From assembly GCA_030704615.1 (NCBI GenBank), contig CM060733.1, forward strand, positions 75,802,907 through 75,866,906: a stretch of 64,000 nt of DNA. The letters are read 5' to 3'. Shown here piece by piece: positions 36,345 to 48,430 of this stretch (position 1 is the first letter of the stretch; every line of letters begins with the position of its first letter). The notes under the pieces were generated by a model. The model ran no database searches, was not told the origin of the DNA, and saw only the letters and a program-made list of their open reading frames with translations. Origin of the DNA: Takakia lepidozioides (Eukaryota; Streptophyta; Takakiopsida; Takakiales; Takakiaceae). The position numbers and the translations under genes were made by a program.

Positions 36345-37316
36345 CAAGGGCCGACTCTCCACATGAATGTCTCCACAGGACCACATGACCATGTTATATT
36401 CCACATTTGGAATATTGCACATGCTTTAGAGCCTCATGTCAATGCCATGCATACATAAATACTAGTTGCCCATAGCTGGATCGCTGCTGGATGTGTGCGG
36501 GCTCTAACAAATTCAGGTTGAGTGACATTTCACCTGGTGACTGAACCCCCCCACAACTGGCTCTGGGAGAGGTAAAGACTAAGGGGTAAAGACATTGAAG
36601 AACCTTATAGCCAATGGTTGTAGGAAACACTTCATGAGAGCGTTCTCTCACTCTTCTCTCCACAGAAAAACACTTTGTATTTGAATCATAAAATTCTGCT
36701 TATATTCTGACGGGAGTTGTGAATGATGGGAACAGCTCTGGAGTGGACAATCTGGAGCAGAGACTGGCAGCATTGCGCCATGCTTGATATGGTGAGGTAT
36801 CTAAACACAAGGTTCCAAGCTATAGCATTTATTCTCAGCGGTCTTGTGTCTGGTTTGTATATATCATGCAAAACCAGACATCACTAGAACAGTGTCCCAC
36901 TCACTATTGTTGCTGTGGCACTATTTTTCTACCTTTGATATAGAATGCTCTGGTTGGCTGAACAGAGTCATGTATCACATTGGTGATAAGATTACCCCAT
37001 TTTGAGTTGGACAAGAGTTTAATCCTCTTGTATGGACAGTTGCGTACCTAGACACTTTATCACATAAATTCATTGACATGATGTCTGCTGGTCTAAACCA
37101 TCACACAACTATTGAAGCAAGAAATCAACAATATACCAGTGTCAATGGCAAAGTCATGCGGTTTACTGATTAAATCCAAAATCTTTGAGCTTCTGTCAAT
37201 TGATTAATTCTGAGGGGTAGGTATATGAAGCTGCATTATATCCTACAAACCAATGTGGTAATCTCCCTTAACTTACACATGGCTGCAAGGGTTATCAGAC
37301 GGGTAAATAAACATAT
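36345..37316. other. intergenic region between convergent genes
   Basis: This holds the probable 3' untranslated regions of the VPS2-like (+) and LPAT-like (-) genes. No other feature is seen. Confidence 0.4.
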
Positions 37317-40300
37317 TTAAGCTGATTTTCTTATCCAAAGACTGCCCAGTCTCGGAGAAGGCAAAAAACTGCAGAATGTGCAAGCAGCTAGGACTACACA
37401 ACTGAAAGCCACATAAAGCTTGAACCATTTAGAAGCAAACAGAGCGTATCTCAGAATAAGGTAACTGAGCACGGTGAAGCAGAGGAAATTTCGCATACAC
37501 GTCGCACTGTCCAAGGGCTCCTGACACCCTGCAGTATCTGGAAAGCAACCATGCTTGCTAAACTCAGCCAACAGTTGATCCTTCTTAAGAAATGTTCCAT
37601 ACAGCCAATTTGAAGCTCCCTCATCTGAGATGGGGATGTCTGACACTGGTACTCGACGGACATGAATATGAACTTCAGCTGGATTGATCCCAAACAGATT
37701 ATCAATGAATGAGGGGCACTGGAACCTATATCCTATCGTGAGGTCATACACTGCACATAACAGATCATGAGTAGTTAGCATTCTACTGTTGGATGACTGA
37801 GCAGTGGAGTGTGTCCACCTTACAAGTAAACCAAAATACTTGCTGCCATAAGATTTGATCCACTCACAAATCTTCCATTACCAATCTTGCCTTCAATCTC
37901 CTACAACCACTTATCGAACTTGATGAGTTGAAGTGTGTAGAAAGATACCTGCACTAAGGGAGGTGTGGAGGTGGGAGAAGCAAGCCACAAAACCACGGGT
38001 GCGGGGTTGGAGCACATTGATGAGCTCTGGATAACCACGTTCCTTCGCAAAAAGATTGCCCTTCAGCCTTTTCTCTTCCCTGTCATAGAACGTCAATGCA
38101 TGACAACAACGGCGTATGTCGCTTTAATCGTCCAAACGTTGGGTGGGATTTAGTCAGATGTCGACACTCTACACATACATGCAAGAGAAGAGTGTCACTT
38201 CATTCCAAGGCTGAAGGATTATGAAGTAGGGCTAGAGCCATTGGGCAAAAGGGTTGGGGGGGGTCACTCGACATCAACAATCTACTACTACATGCAATTG
38301 AAGTCTCTCGATCCCAAGGCTGAGAGGTTAGGCGTCAGGCAGAAAGGGCTCCACCAAGTTTCTGCACTGATTCTCACAGGAGAGATCACTGCGACAGTTG
38401 TCGAAAACTGAGCATTATTCACAAGCACAGATTGAAGCCCACAGCCTCCAATTACGATTCACACCTGTTCGTACCCAGAAGGATAGAAACACTCGAGGTA
38501 TGGTGGGTCCTCATGGAAAGACCAACATAAAACAGTTGCAAGGAACATTTGCACATATAGCCTGGATCAAACTCATCCACCAGCCAGCATCCCCAAGCCC
38601 CAATACGAACACAAGCAAAATAAAGTATGTCATGGAGATCTGGCAAAACCCAGTAGAGGGACACCAATAAGTAAAAGAATCATTGCTGCTTAGTCAGGAG
38701 GAAGACTAGACGCGATAATGGCAGGCAATGTGGGAAAGTGGATCTTACGTGAAATCTGTGCCCTCTGGGAAGAGGATGAGCCATAAGGGGTCGGCAGGAT
38801 CCTTAAAGCTCTCCACATATGACTTGATGACAGGCGAGTCCACTTCCCACCTTCTGTCCAGAAACAGGAACTCAAAAGCATGGAAGGCCCAACCAAAGAC
38901 AGGCAGGTTCCGCACAGAACTCTTGAGGACATATTTGCAGTAACCAATTTTCCCTTTGCGAGTTGCCAGGTTCCATATGTACATCCAATCCACCTCAGTG
39001 CGGTGGTTGCACATTACCATTACACGCTCCTCACAGGGCACTTTGTCCCCCGCAAACACCACCTTCATTGCCCTGCAATACTTGCTCAGAATGGTCTTTC
39101 CTACTACATGTAACAATCATAGCCATTAGGCAAGCTTACTCTCTGCCTGATGGTGGGTCCCTCCTAAAGTGGCAACCAAGCAGGACTTCACTGCAGGCCT
39201 TAGAGGCGCCCACAAGCACAAACAATGTAGGATCCAGTGACGAATAACTGGACAGACTAGAGCTTTCATTTGAACTGCAAGGGCAAAGCAAACAGGATCG
39301 ACCCTTACCTTGGTTTTATTGATCTTCTCAAACAAAAATGGCCACATAGAAAGCCAATGCCCAAAGAAGAAGGCAGTGATCTGCCGACTATAATGCAGAT
39401 TAAACAGGCGTAAGAGCAGAATCGTCACAGGAGAGAGCGTGATGAGCCCTACAAATGCAGTCGACAGCAGTACCAGCAAGCATAGCAGCCCACGTATCAC
39501 TCTAAATAGAGTCAATGGTCGGTGCATTTCTGCCCACTTCACCTGCATCCACACCCATGGTGCAATCCCAGCAATTTAGTGAAAAATTTCCATCTCCAAC
39601 TTTCAGCAGATTTCTGCATGCAAGTTTCAATCCTACACACCCACTTCAGGAAAGATGAGCAAAAATCTCCAGAAATATTAAGTCGATCCCTAGAAGCATT
39701 ATTTAAAGTTAGCATCCTTCCCTCTCTTGTCTGGTCCCCAAGACCACATGGAAGGAAAGGCGATTGTAACTGCCCGATGTGCGGGCAACCTGAAGACAAC
39801 ATCCATTTTCTGATACATTGTCCAGGGTATTCTCACCAGAGAGTAACCCTCTGCAGGAACATCAAAAACGTAGTTCCTGCACCTCTGTTCACCAACTTTC
39901 AAAATCTCAAGGCTGAGCCTAAAGCCCCGGCCCTATGGGGGTGTAATTGCTGGGCAGCTCACTCACAGCAGATTGATGCTTGTGTGAATGGCTTTCTAGA
40001 GGAAATTTGTAAAGCCCAAACCAATGGTTTATACCAAGGTGAGTCCCACTACCGGAGTGAGACCCTCACAAAGGTAGTGGCTGTTCCCTCTTGTTCCGCC
40101 CAAACTGGACGCTGGGTCTATGGCTACTAGGCAAACACGGTCTCATGAGTACTCTCTCTCTCTGTCCTTTGCTGGATTTGATTTTCTAGGTTACTGGGGT
40201 CTCATAAATCTTGTTGATGCCCTGTAAGATCCATGGGGTGTTGCTAATTAGTTGCACCTACAAGGAATGTAAACTATATTCTCACTGAGATGTAGTTGAG

Positions 40301-41252
40301 GTTGAGGCTAAGAATCCTTGCCATACAGGTGACGCTCAATGTTTGCGCAACCGGTCAAACCCCAAGCCCAGCGGCTCGAACAAAGTGTGAGTACTGTCAC
40401 TGCCCTGTGTTGTCTAGCAGGCACTAAAAGTTCTTCCGTGGCCAGACTATGTTTGGCAGAAACGCAGGTTAAAGACGAACGAGCGGCTGCTGAGAATTCC
40501 ACGCTTCTGCTCTTGCACCTCCCGCCAACGAGCACCCACGAACCACTTCATTTCTGAAGGTGTGCAGTTCGATCACGTTTTCAAGATGCTTCTGATGCTC
40601 AGCAACAGTGACAGAAGAATAGAAAGCCTTCCAGACAGCTTTGAATCACCCAATAACCAGGTTCGCTTGAGTGTGGTCGAACAGGTGGTTAATTACCACT
40701 CGCGCATTAACTTATCCCCACTTTCGGTGGAAATCGCAGCCCGCCCCTTTTTTACTTGCAATAAGGATGTTCCAGCATCAATATGCCTGATGTGCATCTA
40801 CTAATCTAACCATATATGCGCCCAGGTTATTGGTCTCCCGACGCATAAGATGATTAGAGCTGAAGATGAGGTGAAAGTTACCTGAGGTTGATTTATCAAA
40901 GAAAAAATATCGAGAGACGAAACGGGACGGGGAGACTAAGATTGTTAGAAGATTCATCCGCAAGCCTCCAGGTTGAATTCTCCAGCAAATTTGCATAGAG
41001 GATTGCCTGGAATTTCCACCCAACTCTGGAAATAAATCCATCACTAATGATATCTCTGACCAGAAACATTTCCGCCCCCCCAGACAAGCATCTCGTACGA
41101 TGTTCTAGTATTTGAGAAGGAGAATCGTTCACCTTTGAACCTGGCGAACCATAGAGCACAGAGGCACCATCACTTGCAGAACCGTTGGACTCTGGGTGCA
41201 ACCCAGAGGCCTCCGCAGCATTCCCGTTCTGCTTCTCCAGGACCTTGCTCAT
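37317..41252 (-). CDS. LPAT4/5-like: 1-acyl-sn-glycerol-3-phosphate acyltransferase, LPAT4/5 type
   Basis: This enzyme acylates lysophosphatidate to phosphatidate at the ER membrane, in glycerolipid synthesis. Exons: 41252-41133, 39542-39309, 39062-38749, 38079-37949 and 37750-37317. All phases join, giving 410 residues. Exon 1 adds a polar 40-residue N-terminus ([17 protein letters not shown]). Exon 2 has [12 protein letters not shown] and a long hydrophobic segment. Exon 3 has the catalytic [13 protein letters not shown] (NHX4D), [19 protein letters not shown] and [11 protein letters not shown] (FPEGT motif). Then come [16 protein letters not shown] and [30 protein letters not shown], and two C-terminal hydrophobic segments. 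The whole length matches plant LPAT4/5. The start at 41,252 is supported by a phase-0 donor at 41,132 and acceptor at 39,543. The ATG within exon 2 would give a shorter protein. Intron 1 (1.6 kb) contains a LINE-like fragment. The gene appears intact. Confidence 0.9.
39600..40130 (+). mobile_element. LINE-like zinc-finger fragment in LPAT intron 1
   Basis: The + strand reads [26 protein letters not shown] and then [20 protein letters not shown], ending at a stop at 40,130. It is homologous to the fragment at 3.42-4.08 kb. It is antisense to the host gene and in an intron. Its left part just overlaps the antisense of exon 2. Confidence 0.5.
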
Positions 41253-42729
41253 GACTGTGGCCGCTTACTGTGGGGCTTTGAGGTGGTGCCAATTTGCCAG
41301 GTGTTGAAGCCTACAAAGCTCTTCTCTGTCTTCTCCTTCCCAAAAAACCCCACCAGCAAAACAACCCACTTGTTCTTCCGCTCAGTAAATCACCGCAATT
41401 TCATGAGAAAGACGATTCTCGGTGCCTTCTCACTACAAAACAAGAGCAGCCGTGTGCGAAACTGCCAAAACGCCCACTTGCTCTCTTGGAGTCAGAGAGG
41501 CGGCGTTGAACGCTGAACAAAGAACCCCTAGAATCACTCCCGCGCTGCCCACTAATTATTACTGGTGGGTATCATTCCGCGGGCATATCCAACCTCCCTC
41601 CCCTCCTCCCCTTTCAGCTGAAGCATCTTCCCGTCCACTTTTGCACCCTCCTCAATTCGACACGTGGACCCCAGTACCTTCTTATCTCTCCTCTTTTTCT
41701 TTTTCTCTCTTTTTCTTTTTTTTTAAACAAAGGGAAACGCCTGAGCGACAGCTCACAAATCAGGCCCCTTAACCCCTAATGGACGAGGCTGTTTTTGGTG
41801 GGCCCACTTCAAAACAGCACATACCCTCACAGATGAGGGTATATCTCCCGGCTAGCAACATCCACAGGGATGAACCCTATGAAAGGAAGCTACCTACCTC
41901 ATGCACCTGCTGTAAAAATTCCAGTCCATTTCACCGTGTCATTAGGAAGATTATAACAAAATGGTAAGCCCTAAATCTGTAATATACTCCAATTTTAGAG
42001 GAAAAAAATGGATTGACCAGGCAATTTTTTTGAATAAATATGTTTTCCTTGCAGGACCCACCCACATTCCAATTCAGAGGCACCTAAAGCATGTTGCCCC
42101 AAATTTGCAAAGCAGAATTCCTAAATCTGCATAGGGTTGCTTTGTATGGGAAAACAGGGGGGTCAAAAAACACCATTTAGCTCAACTGACCTGTAATTCA
42201 GCCATAGGGGTTCAAATTGGCATTGTAACCACAATTGCAACAGTGGAATTGTTCCTTGATTGATTTCCGACTACCTCCAAAAAGAATTTCTGAATTCTAA
42301 CCAAAATGCAGGCAGAGATTTCAATTCCTACTTGAATCCCAATTGAGTATTGCCTGAGCCGGTAGATAATTCCGGCCAAAAAAAAGGGCCTGTGAGGCTT
42401 AGATTCCGAAGCCGGGGATATATTCCCCTTACTGTCCGGTATTACCAGTATGAGGGTTGTAGCACAATAGGGCAGGGACACGCTTGATAGGATGGAACCT
42501 TGTACAAAGATAAACCTTACTTTCACACTTTCATCCAAACATTTCAAAGGTGTACAAGATCTGTGACCAAAATCCACCACCTCGATTTCTTGAGTGCTTT
42601 GATTTATATACTACTTAAGCATGTAATCCTATCTAGCCAAACGGCCGTCATTCATTGGCTGGCCAGATGCCTTCCCAGCTAGGCCACACAATCAGGCCAC
42701 CTCATCTAGATAGTGCTACTACAATACCC
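41253..42729. other. LPAT 5' flank and non-coding stretch
   Basis: A pyrimidine-rich tract (about 41,685-41,725 on +) lies 450 bp upstream of the LPAT start. No TATA box or ORF with similarity was recognised. Short ORFs at 41.2-41.8 and 42.2-42.6 kb have no motif. Confidence 0.35.
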
Positions 42730-42905
42730 AGCACACCACCCTTTGCAAATCCAACAGATGAGCTTCGAACGTAGTAGAGTAAACATTGATGTCATCTATA
42801 TATACCAAGGCACATTCCCACCTGAGGTTGCCTAACACTACATCCATTAGCCGTTGAAACGTGGCAGTGGCATTACAACGCCCAAACGACATCGTCTCAA
42901 ACTAA
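42730..42905 (-). mobile_element. Ty3/gypsy reverse transcriptase remnant
   Basis: The - strand reads FETMSFGRCNATATFQRLMD, then VLGNLRWECALVYIDDINVY with STTFEAHLLDLQRV. This is the core of Ty3/gypsy RT, with the YIDD catalytic box. A stop precedes it, and homology ends at 42,905 where the ACGTGGC repeats begin. It is an orphan piece of about 58 codons. It is not evidently part of the gypsy element at 48.5 kb, which runs on the other strand. Confidence 0.75.
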
Positions 42906-42929
42906 TACATACCCATCCTGCATGTAAAA

Positions 42930-43095
42930 GCAGGACGTGACTTCCGGCGTGAGCGTGAGACCGTGAGCATGCGCGATGGTGATGTGGCGTGAGCGCAGGC
43001 TGACACCAGCTGACGTGGCGTGAGCGTGAGGCTGACGTGGCGTGGTCATGCTTACGTGGCAGTCGTCAGAATGACGTGGCATCTGGACAACTTGC
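42930..43095. repeat. cluster of GACGTGGC / GGCGTGAGCGTGAG words
   Basis: Units containing ACGTGGC occur repeatedly (about 43,013, 43,035, 43,053 and 43,072), along with GCGTGAGCG. The words resemble G-box cores and also the ACACGTGGCAT words of the CACTA subterminal regions at 14.7-15.1 kb. No gene start is nearby. A CACTA subterminal remnant is the more likely reading. Confidence 0.5.
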
Positions 43096-43499
43096 CACAT
43101 GTCATGTCATCATAAACATATAGTACCTATAGCCGAGGGGCCTATAGCCGTGGCATTCATTCATCCAAAACACCAAAAATTAAAATGCAGGAACGACTTG
43201 TGAAAGCATTCGTATCCATTCCATTTATTGTCGAACGACTACATTGCACGGAGTACATGGCAAGGGTGGATGAGGAAGGGCGGAATCCGGGCACGCTCTG
43301 GAAAAACTTGGGGTTTTTCAAGCGGGCAGTCCGGGCAGGTCCCAAAACAAGACGATGACGTGCCTATGATGATGTGGCGACGATGAAATGTGACGATGAT
43401 GATGTGGCACTATGGCACCCTATATCTGCTCTATGCCGACCTTCGGTCATCGCTATAATTTCTTTCTTTTTTCTATCAAAGAAAGAGGAACGGTGGCCT

Positions 43500-43900
43500 C
43501 GATTAACTTTATAGCAAATGGACACTATGTACCCCAATTCATTTGGCCAGTTCAGGCAGCCCAACATTGTGGGAAGAGCCAATCTATGGGACCGAGGGAG
43601 GCTTGGAGAGGAGGGAAATGGCTCCACAGGATGTAGACCTAGCGTAGAAGTAGGAGGTGGGCCCTCCTTCTATTACTAGAGAATTCCAGAAGCGGGAGGA
43701 GTCGGTGGGGACGAGGCGGTGGGCCCTCTTCTAGAAGGCTCCACCACCACCTTAAGATAGTATATATAGAGGGTAAGGGGTGTAGATTTTACAATTCTGC
43801 CTCCCATTGGTTTGGTGGGCGCTGCAAGCAGAGCCCCCTTAGAAAATAAAATTTTGGAACCTGAACCATCTTGAACTTACTATACTACAATACTACACTT
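43500..43900 (+). other. possible solitary LTR
   Basis: A TATA-like box (AGTATATATAGAGGG, about 43,758) is followed 90 bp later by AAATAAAATTTTGG. This spacing of promoter and polyadenylation signals is expected in an LTR. Ends, target duplication and a second LTR were not found. Confidence 0.25.
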
Positions 43901-44099
43901 TTAAAAGGTCTGAGAAATACAAAGGAGGTAGTACTAGTGGAAAAAATAACCACCGTTCAGGCCGTGGAGCCTTATTGTGGGGAAACTACTAGTCTTCGAA
44001 CTCAACTAACTTAATAGTTGCAACTTAGTGTGACAGGTCCGCATAACTTTTTTACAGAAAGGGGGTAAATTTTCTCCAGTAGCTCAGGATTACTCTATC

Positions 44100-44131
44100 T
44101 TTATTTATTTTATTTTATTTTATTTTATTAG
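44100..44131. repeat. (TTTTA)n microsatellite
   Basis: A run of TTTTA units follows a TTTA start. The sequence GCTCCTCCCTAAGGA just after it recurs at 45,128. Confidence 0.85.
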
Positions 44132-46980
44132 CTCCTCCCTAAGGAGAGACCACGCATCAATTGTACGGTTTTCTCCTGATGTACCTTCCCCAGTTAAGAC
44201 TTTCTTAGAGTAGACCTACGTAGAAACTACCTCAGCCACAACCACAATGGGGCTCGAAAATAGTTAGGTGCCTAATGGTTTGGTTTGACTTGCTTACACT
44301 TGGTCCCAACATTGTGTCATCGAAATTCATGCCTGCAGAATTTTCATCTTTGCTATGGTGGGAAGTCTGGAGATCGGGGCCAACTCTCTATGCTTCATGG
44401 GATGAATGAATGATGCGTGAGTGTTATAGGCACGGAGAAGGGCTCTTCATCACGCAACAGTTGCATCACTCCGGGTTGTGATTCTGACTCGCAAAAGAGC
44501 CATTTCTCTGGCATGTTCATATGACACGGCTTTGGAGGCTGGATATGCCAGAGTTTTCAAGTGCGCAGCGTGCCTTTTCATCACAATCCAGCCTCGATAT
44601 CACTTGCGTGATATCCGCATTAGGTATGGTGTATATCGAGATATGGCAAAAACCTTAATTAGTGCGGTGACATTACAAGGCATTTAGGGTATAATAATCT
44701 CATAAGCCTTTCCAAGCGTCAGTCATCCATTCTCTTACTTGTTTTTATATGATAAATTTGTTGTTATCGACGATGTGCATACATTGTTTTAGCAAATTTT
44801 TGGATCTTAGGGTCACTGATGTTGGAGCTGCGCAAGGAATGTCAGATCATCTCTTGTAGGTGATCTGAGGTCCCTTCAAGTAGCTAGGGATCGTTTCATC
44901 TGTTGTCTTGCAGGGAAGGATCAGCCAAACAACCGTGGATTCATTCGTGGAGGGCCGACCACGTTATAAGATGCAAATGGATTGCCTCCATGGAATCAAG
45001 CACTTAGAATTTTTTTGGAAGTGGAAAATTGTAACTACCTCCATGCAGGTAATTTTACGATCACTTCCATGAAGGTAGTTGCAAAAACAAACTAGACTAC
45101 CTTTCTGGGAGGTAGTTGTATTTATTGGCTCCTCCCTAAGGAAGAGAAGAAAGATCCACATGAAGGAGCAGCAAGAGAGGAGGAGGAAGAAAGCGAGAGA
45201 GAGAGAGAGAGAGAAAGAGAGGCAAGTTGCGCAATCTCAAACCTGCCTACGTCCATTGATGCCCCACACCCTCCCTACCCTCCCCACCCTCCCCACACCG
45301 TGTTACACATTCATACCACCGGCCTGTGCCAGTCGCACTGGTAGCCCGAGCTTGGATAGACCATTAACTGCCAGTCTCAGTATCCTGATAACCGGTTATA
45401 GCAGGCGTGCCGACAAAGACAGAGAGCGACAGGGTTTTGAATTTCAATGTTTGAATCACCGGTGAGGTCGCCATCAGAGGTAACGTTAAAAAATGAGGTC
45501 TAGCTTCCTGGTATTGTGATCGCTTAAAAGGCATGCAAGTTGGAGTTCATCTCCATGTTGTAAACAATATATCTTTTAGTAAATAAGGCATTTAGGATGA
45601 AACAATTCACCAAAACTTGAAAAGGTGGCAGCAGAGGAATTCATGAGAAAAATGAACTGAGAAATGGACTGAGTCCATGTGGATCCTTGAGCAGCATATT
45701 TCGAAAAAGAAAATAAGAAAATAAGAACTGGACTGCACCAGCCCCCCATTTGGCCCCACAGAATATAGGACTCATAAGACTTTTTTTGCCATCTAGCCTA
45801 ATGAGATCAGAGAGCTTTCCTTTTATGCAATAAACATCAGCAAACATTAATTCCCCAAATAGCTATGTCTAGGGCTTCTAGTCCAAGGTTTCTTAGCACT
45901 AGCGTTCATCAAACATATTCAATGGGGGTCATAATTGCAGTTCTTGAGTGAGTCTGGCATCATAAGGGAGCAGAAAACTTAGAGAAGGAGCATAGGGGGT
46001 GAACGGATTTTGACAGTCTACTCTTATTTGACTTGGTTTCTTAGATAACATACTTTACCAAGAGGACGATGTCAGTGTCAACTCCTCTTGCCTTGGCAAG
46101 TCTGAACAGATATCATGAGCCTTAGAACTGTACTTTGCAAGGAGGGATATGCACCTAGGGACCAAGATTGTCCTTCCTCTGTGATGGCACTTATCTTTTT
46201 AGGCCGATTCGAACTCCCACAAAACATGTTCGCTAATTGACGAGGATCTCAAGCATCTAGCAGTAGACATACAATAATCTCATAATTACACTAACACACA
46301 ACAAGTGACAAGAGTACCGAATCACACAATGATGATTTAAAATTTATTGTAGCCAAAACTGGCCTTGGGTACATTTTATTTGTGCAAGCCATCAAGAGGA
46401 CATGTTTGAATCAAAAAATTGCAATGTTCATATGTACATTTTACGATTGTCTTGCTATGATCAGTAGTCACTTCAAAAATATCATCATGCCCTTGACAAG
46501 TCCCTACAGACAAAATGCTCAACTTCCTCTTAGCACCAGCTTTCTCCATTGACAAGCCACTTTTGATATTATCTGTAGGAATGGGAATATGCATCCTCTC
46601 TTCTATTGATAGGTAGCTTGTGCTCGCCTGCACACTCCCAGCTTCTTCTACTTACCTCGCTCCCCAACATTCAAAAATGAAATCTCTTCACATAGCTCCA
46701 TATTCATCACAAACTTCTTGATACTGGCTCACTAGCTTCAACTTTGGAGGATCCTCCACCGGCTCTTCCTCCACCTCTTCCTCGATGATCTGCTCCGCCT
46801 CATCCTCATGCAAAATGCCCATATGGTGGATCTATGCTCGAGCACATCTTCTTTCAGAGCCCTCTTCATTCTTTCCGCCCAAGTCACCAGTCACCCGATG
46901 ATCATCCAAAGACTATATATCCTCCTTCGTGCAATTACTGACCATCATGAAAACTTTTCAGGCACTCACTCCGCCCACCG
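44132..46980. other. non-coding stretch with simple repeats
   Basis: No protein similarity was recognised. The region includes a (GA)n tract at 45,189-45,222 and short CCCTCCC-type repeats at 45,268-45,298. The ORF at 46,376-46,633 (-, 85 residues) has no known motif. A - strand acidic stretch near 46.7-46.8 kb (EEEVEEEP) is low complexity. Confidence 0.35.
45189..45222. repeat. (GA)n microsatellite
   Basis: About 17 nearly uninterrupted GA units, with one A-rich break. Confidence 0.85.
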
Positions 46981-46984
46981 TTTA

Positions 46985-47650
46985 ACCAATGGCCACCAGA
47001 GCAATGTTCAAGATGACATCTGGTACAATTGCAGATTTGATGATGTCACCAGGGATCTCTTTGCTGCCATATGCACTGCAAACGCACACAAACGTTATGT
47101 CGGCGGCCTTCACCCCTTCCCCCATCATTTTGCTCAAAGGTTGAAGACTGATCCCTTGGCATCCTCGATGCACCCACATTTGGCATACATGTCCACCACG
47201 GCGGGGGCAATGCTCAGAATGACATCTGGTAATCTGATAGGCATTCACCTTTTTGCCTCGGTTGTCCCACCATTGTCTGGGGTCAGAAAAATATTCATTC
47301 CACAGCTTCTCCTCGTCTCTGTTACCTGTTTCTGGATACTTTCATGTTGTCACATTGGCAGACGTATCATGTCAAAGTCATTCCAAACTATCCTAGATTC
47401 ACTCAACCAACTAACTTGCAGAATTCAACATGAAAATTTAGGGCCGATTCTGATAGGAGGGGAAAACAGGGTGGAATGTGTTGAAGAAGGTGCCTTCATC
47501 AGCAGTGCCTGATTTTATCAATTGTGCCGCTGCTGCTGCGGCTTCAAGTTGATTATCTACCCATGTAGGTTTCTTGTATCTATCCTTCCACAGGGAATCA
47601 TAGGTAATCTGGAGCTTGAAATCTGGAGCTTGTCCTTGACCTTGTGTCAT
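46985..47650 (-). pseudogene. OSB/PDF-motif exons followed by PPR scrap
   Basis: On the - strand, SNPPWVMTQGQGQAPDFKLQ and ITYDSLWKDRYKKPTWVDNQ (47,660-47,500) form a clear PDF motif, the signature of OSB proteins that bind single-stranded organellar DNA. An Ala run and GTFFNTFHPVFP follow. A second PDF exon lies near 47.35-47.24 kb (KLWNEYFSDP..WWDNRGK type). Then come PPR words in shifted frames (ADITFVCVCSAY, IKSAIVPDVILNIALVA; 47,110-46,985). No start, no continuous frame. The order PDF then PPR matches the copies at 15.6 and 12.6 kb. Confidence 0.65.
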
Positions 47651-48245
47651 GACCCATGGAGGATTTGACCGACCATCAACCCAAAATGACCTCTTGTGTA
47701 TGCTGCTTGTGTCTTGTAGTCAGATAATGTCGGATTGGTCTGTGAGAACCACCACGGTGTAGCTAAGCAGGCAGAGATTGAAACATGGCCTGCTAAGACC
47801 AAGCTGACTCTCCCAAGAACCTTGTAAACATTAGGAAGAATACCAAATCAGGGTTCTAACAGGAGGCAAGAGCCTACATTTGCAGGATGAACAAACTTCT
47901 TCACATCGTACCTTAAGAAAACGCGACACCTTGCGATTGCAGTTGTCCCACAATCGTGAAGGATCTGCTCCGTGCTGCAAATTTAGGGCCGAGTCTGATG
48001 AGAGGGCAAAACAGGCTGAAATAGGTCGAAGAAGAAGGTGCCCTCACCACGTTGTCCTTGACATTGTGTCATGACCCATGGAGGATTTGACCTCCCATCA
48101 ACCCAAAAGGACCTCTCTCTGTGTGCTGCTGGTGTCTGTAGTCAAGTAATGTCGGATTGGTCTTTGAGAACCACCACGGTGCAGCTGAGCAGGCAAAGAT
48201 TGAAACGACCTGCTAAGACCAAGTTGACTCTCCCAAGAACGCGGG
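47441..48245. repeat. partial tandem duplication of a PDF-module segment
   Basis: The segment 47,645-47,821 (GACCCATGGAGGATTTGACC through CTGACTCTCCCAAGAAC) recurs at 48,068-48,241 with few differences. The flanking segment at 47,441 (TTAGGGCCGATTCTGATAGG) recurs at about 47,981. The shift is about 420-540 bp. The second copy ends in a purine-rich tract. Confidence 0.7.
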
Positions 48246-48335
48246 AGAGGAGGGGAGAGGAGAGGCGAGGAGAGGAGGGGAGGAAGAAGAGAGCCCGCGG
48301 GAGGGAAGGGGAGAAAGATCGCGGGGAGAAAGAAG
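48240..48335. repeat. G/A-rich tract
   Basis: Almost pure purine (GGGAGAGGAGGGGAGAGGAG and similar). The Lys/Arg/Glu-rich frame across it is composition only. Confidence 0.8.
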
Positions 48336-48349
48336 GAAAAAAACAAACA

Positions 48350-48430
48350 AAAGGAACGATCCCGTGATTTGATCCCGCGGTATATCACGACTTAAATAAT
48401 GTCCTTACCACTAGACTACCCCTTACAACT
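48350..48430 (-). ncRNA. tRNA-derived sequence (SINE head or tRNA pseudogene)
   Basis: On the - strand GGGGTAGTCTAGTGGTAAGG contains a pol III box A (GTCTAGTGGTA is the plant tRNA-Gly/Asp D-arm). About 35 bases later GCGGGATCAAATCACGG resembles box B and the T-arm. The T stem does not pair well and the anticodon arm is poor, so it is not a working tRNA. A tRNA-derived SINE is possible. No poly-A tail was identified. Confidence 0.45.

Noticed and set aside
48071-48388. Lys/Arg/Glu-rich (+) and Pro/Leu-rich (-) ORFs over the purine tract
   Set aside because: They are composition artefacts of a G/A-rich repeat.
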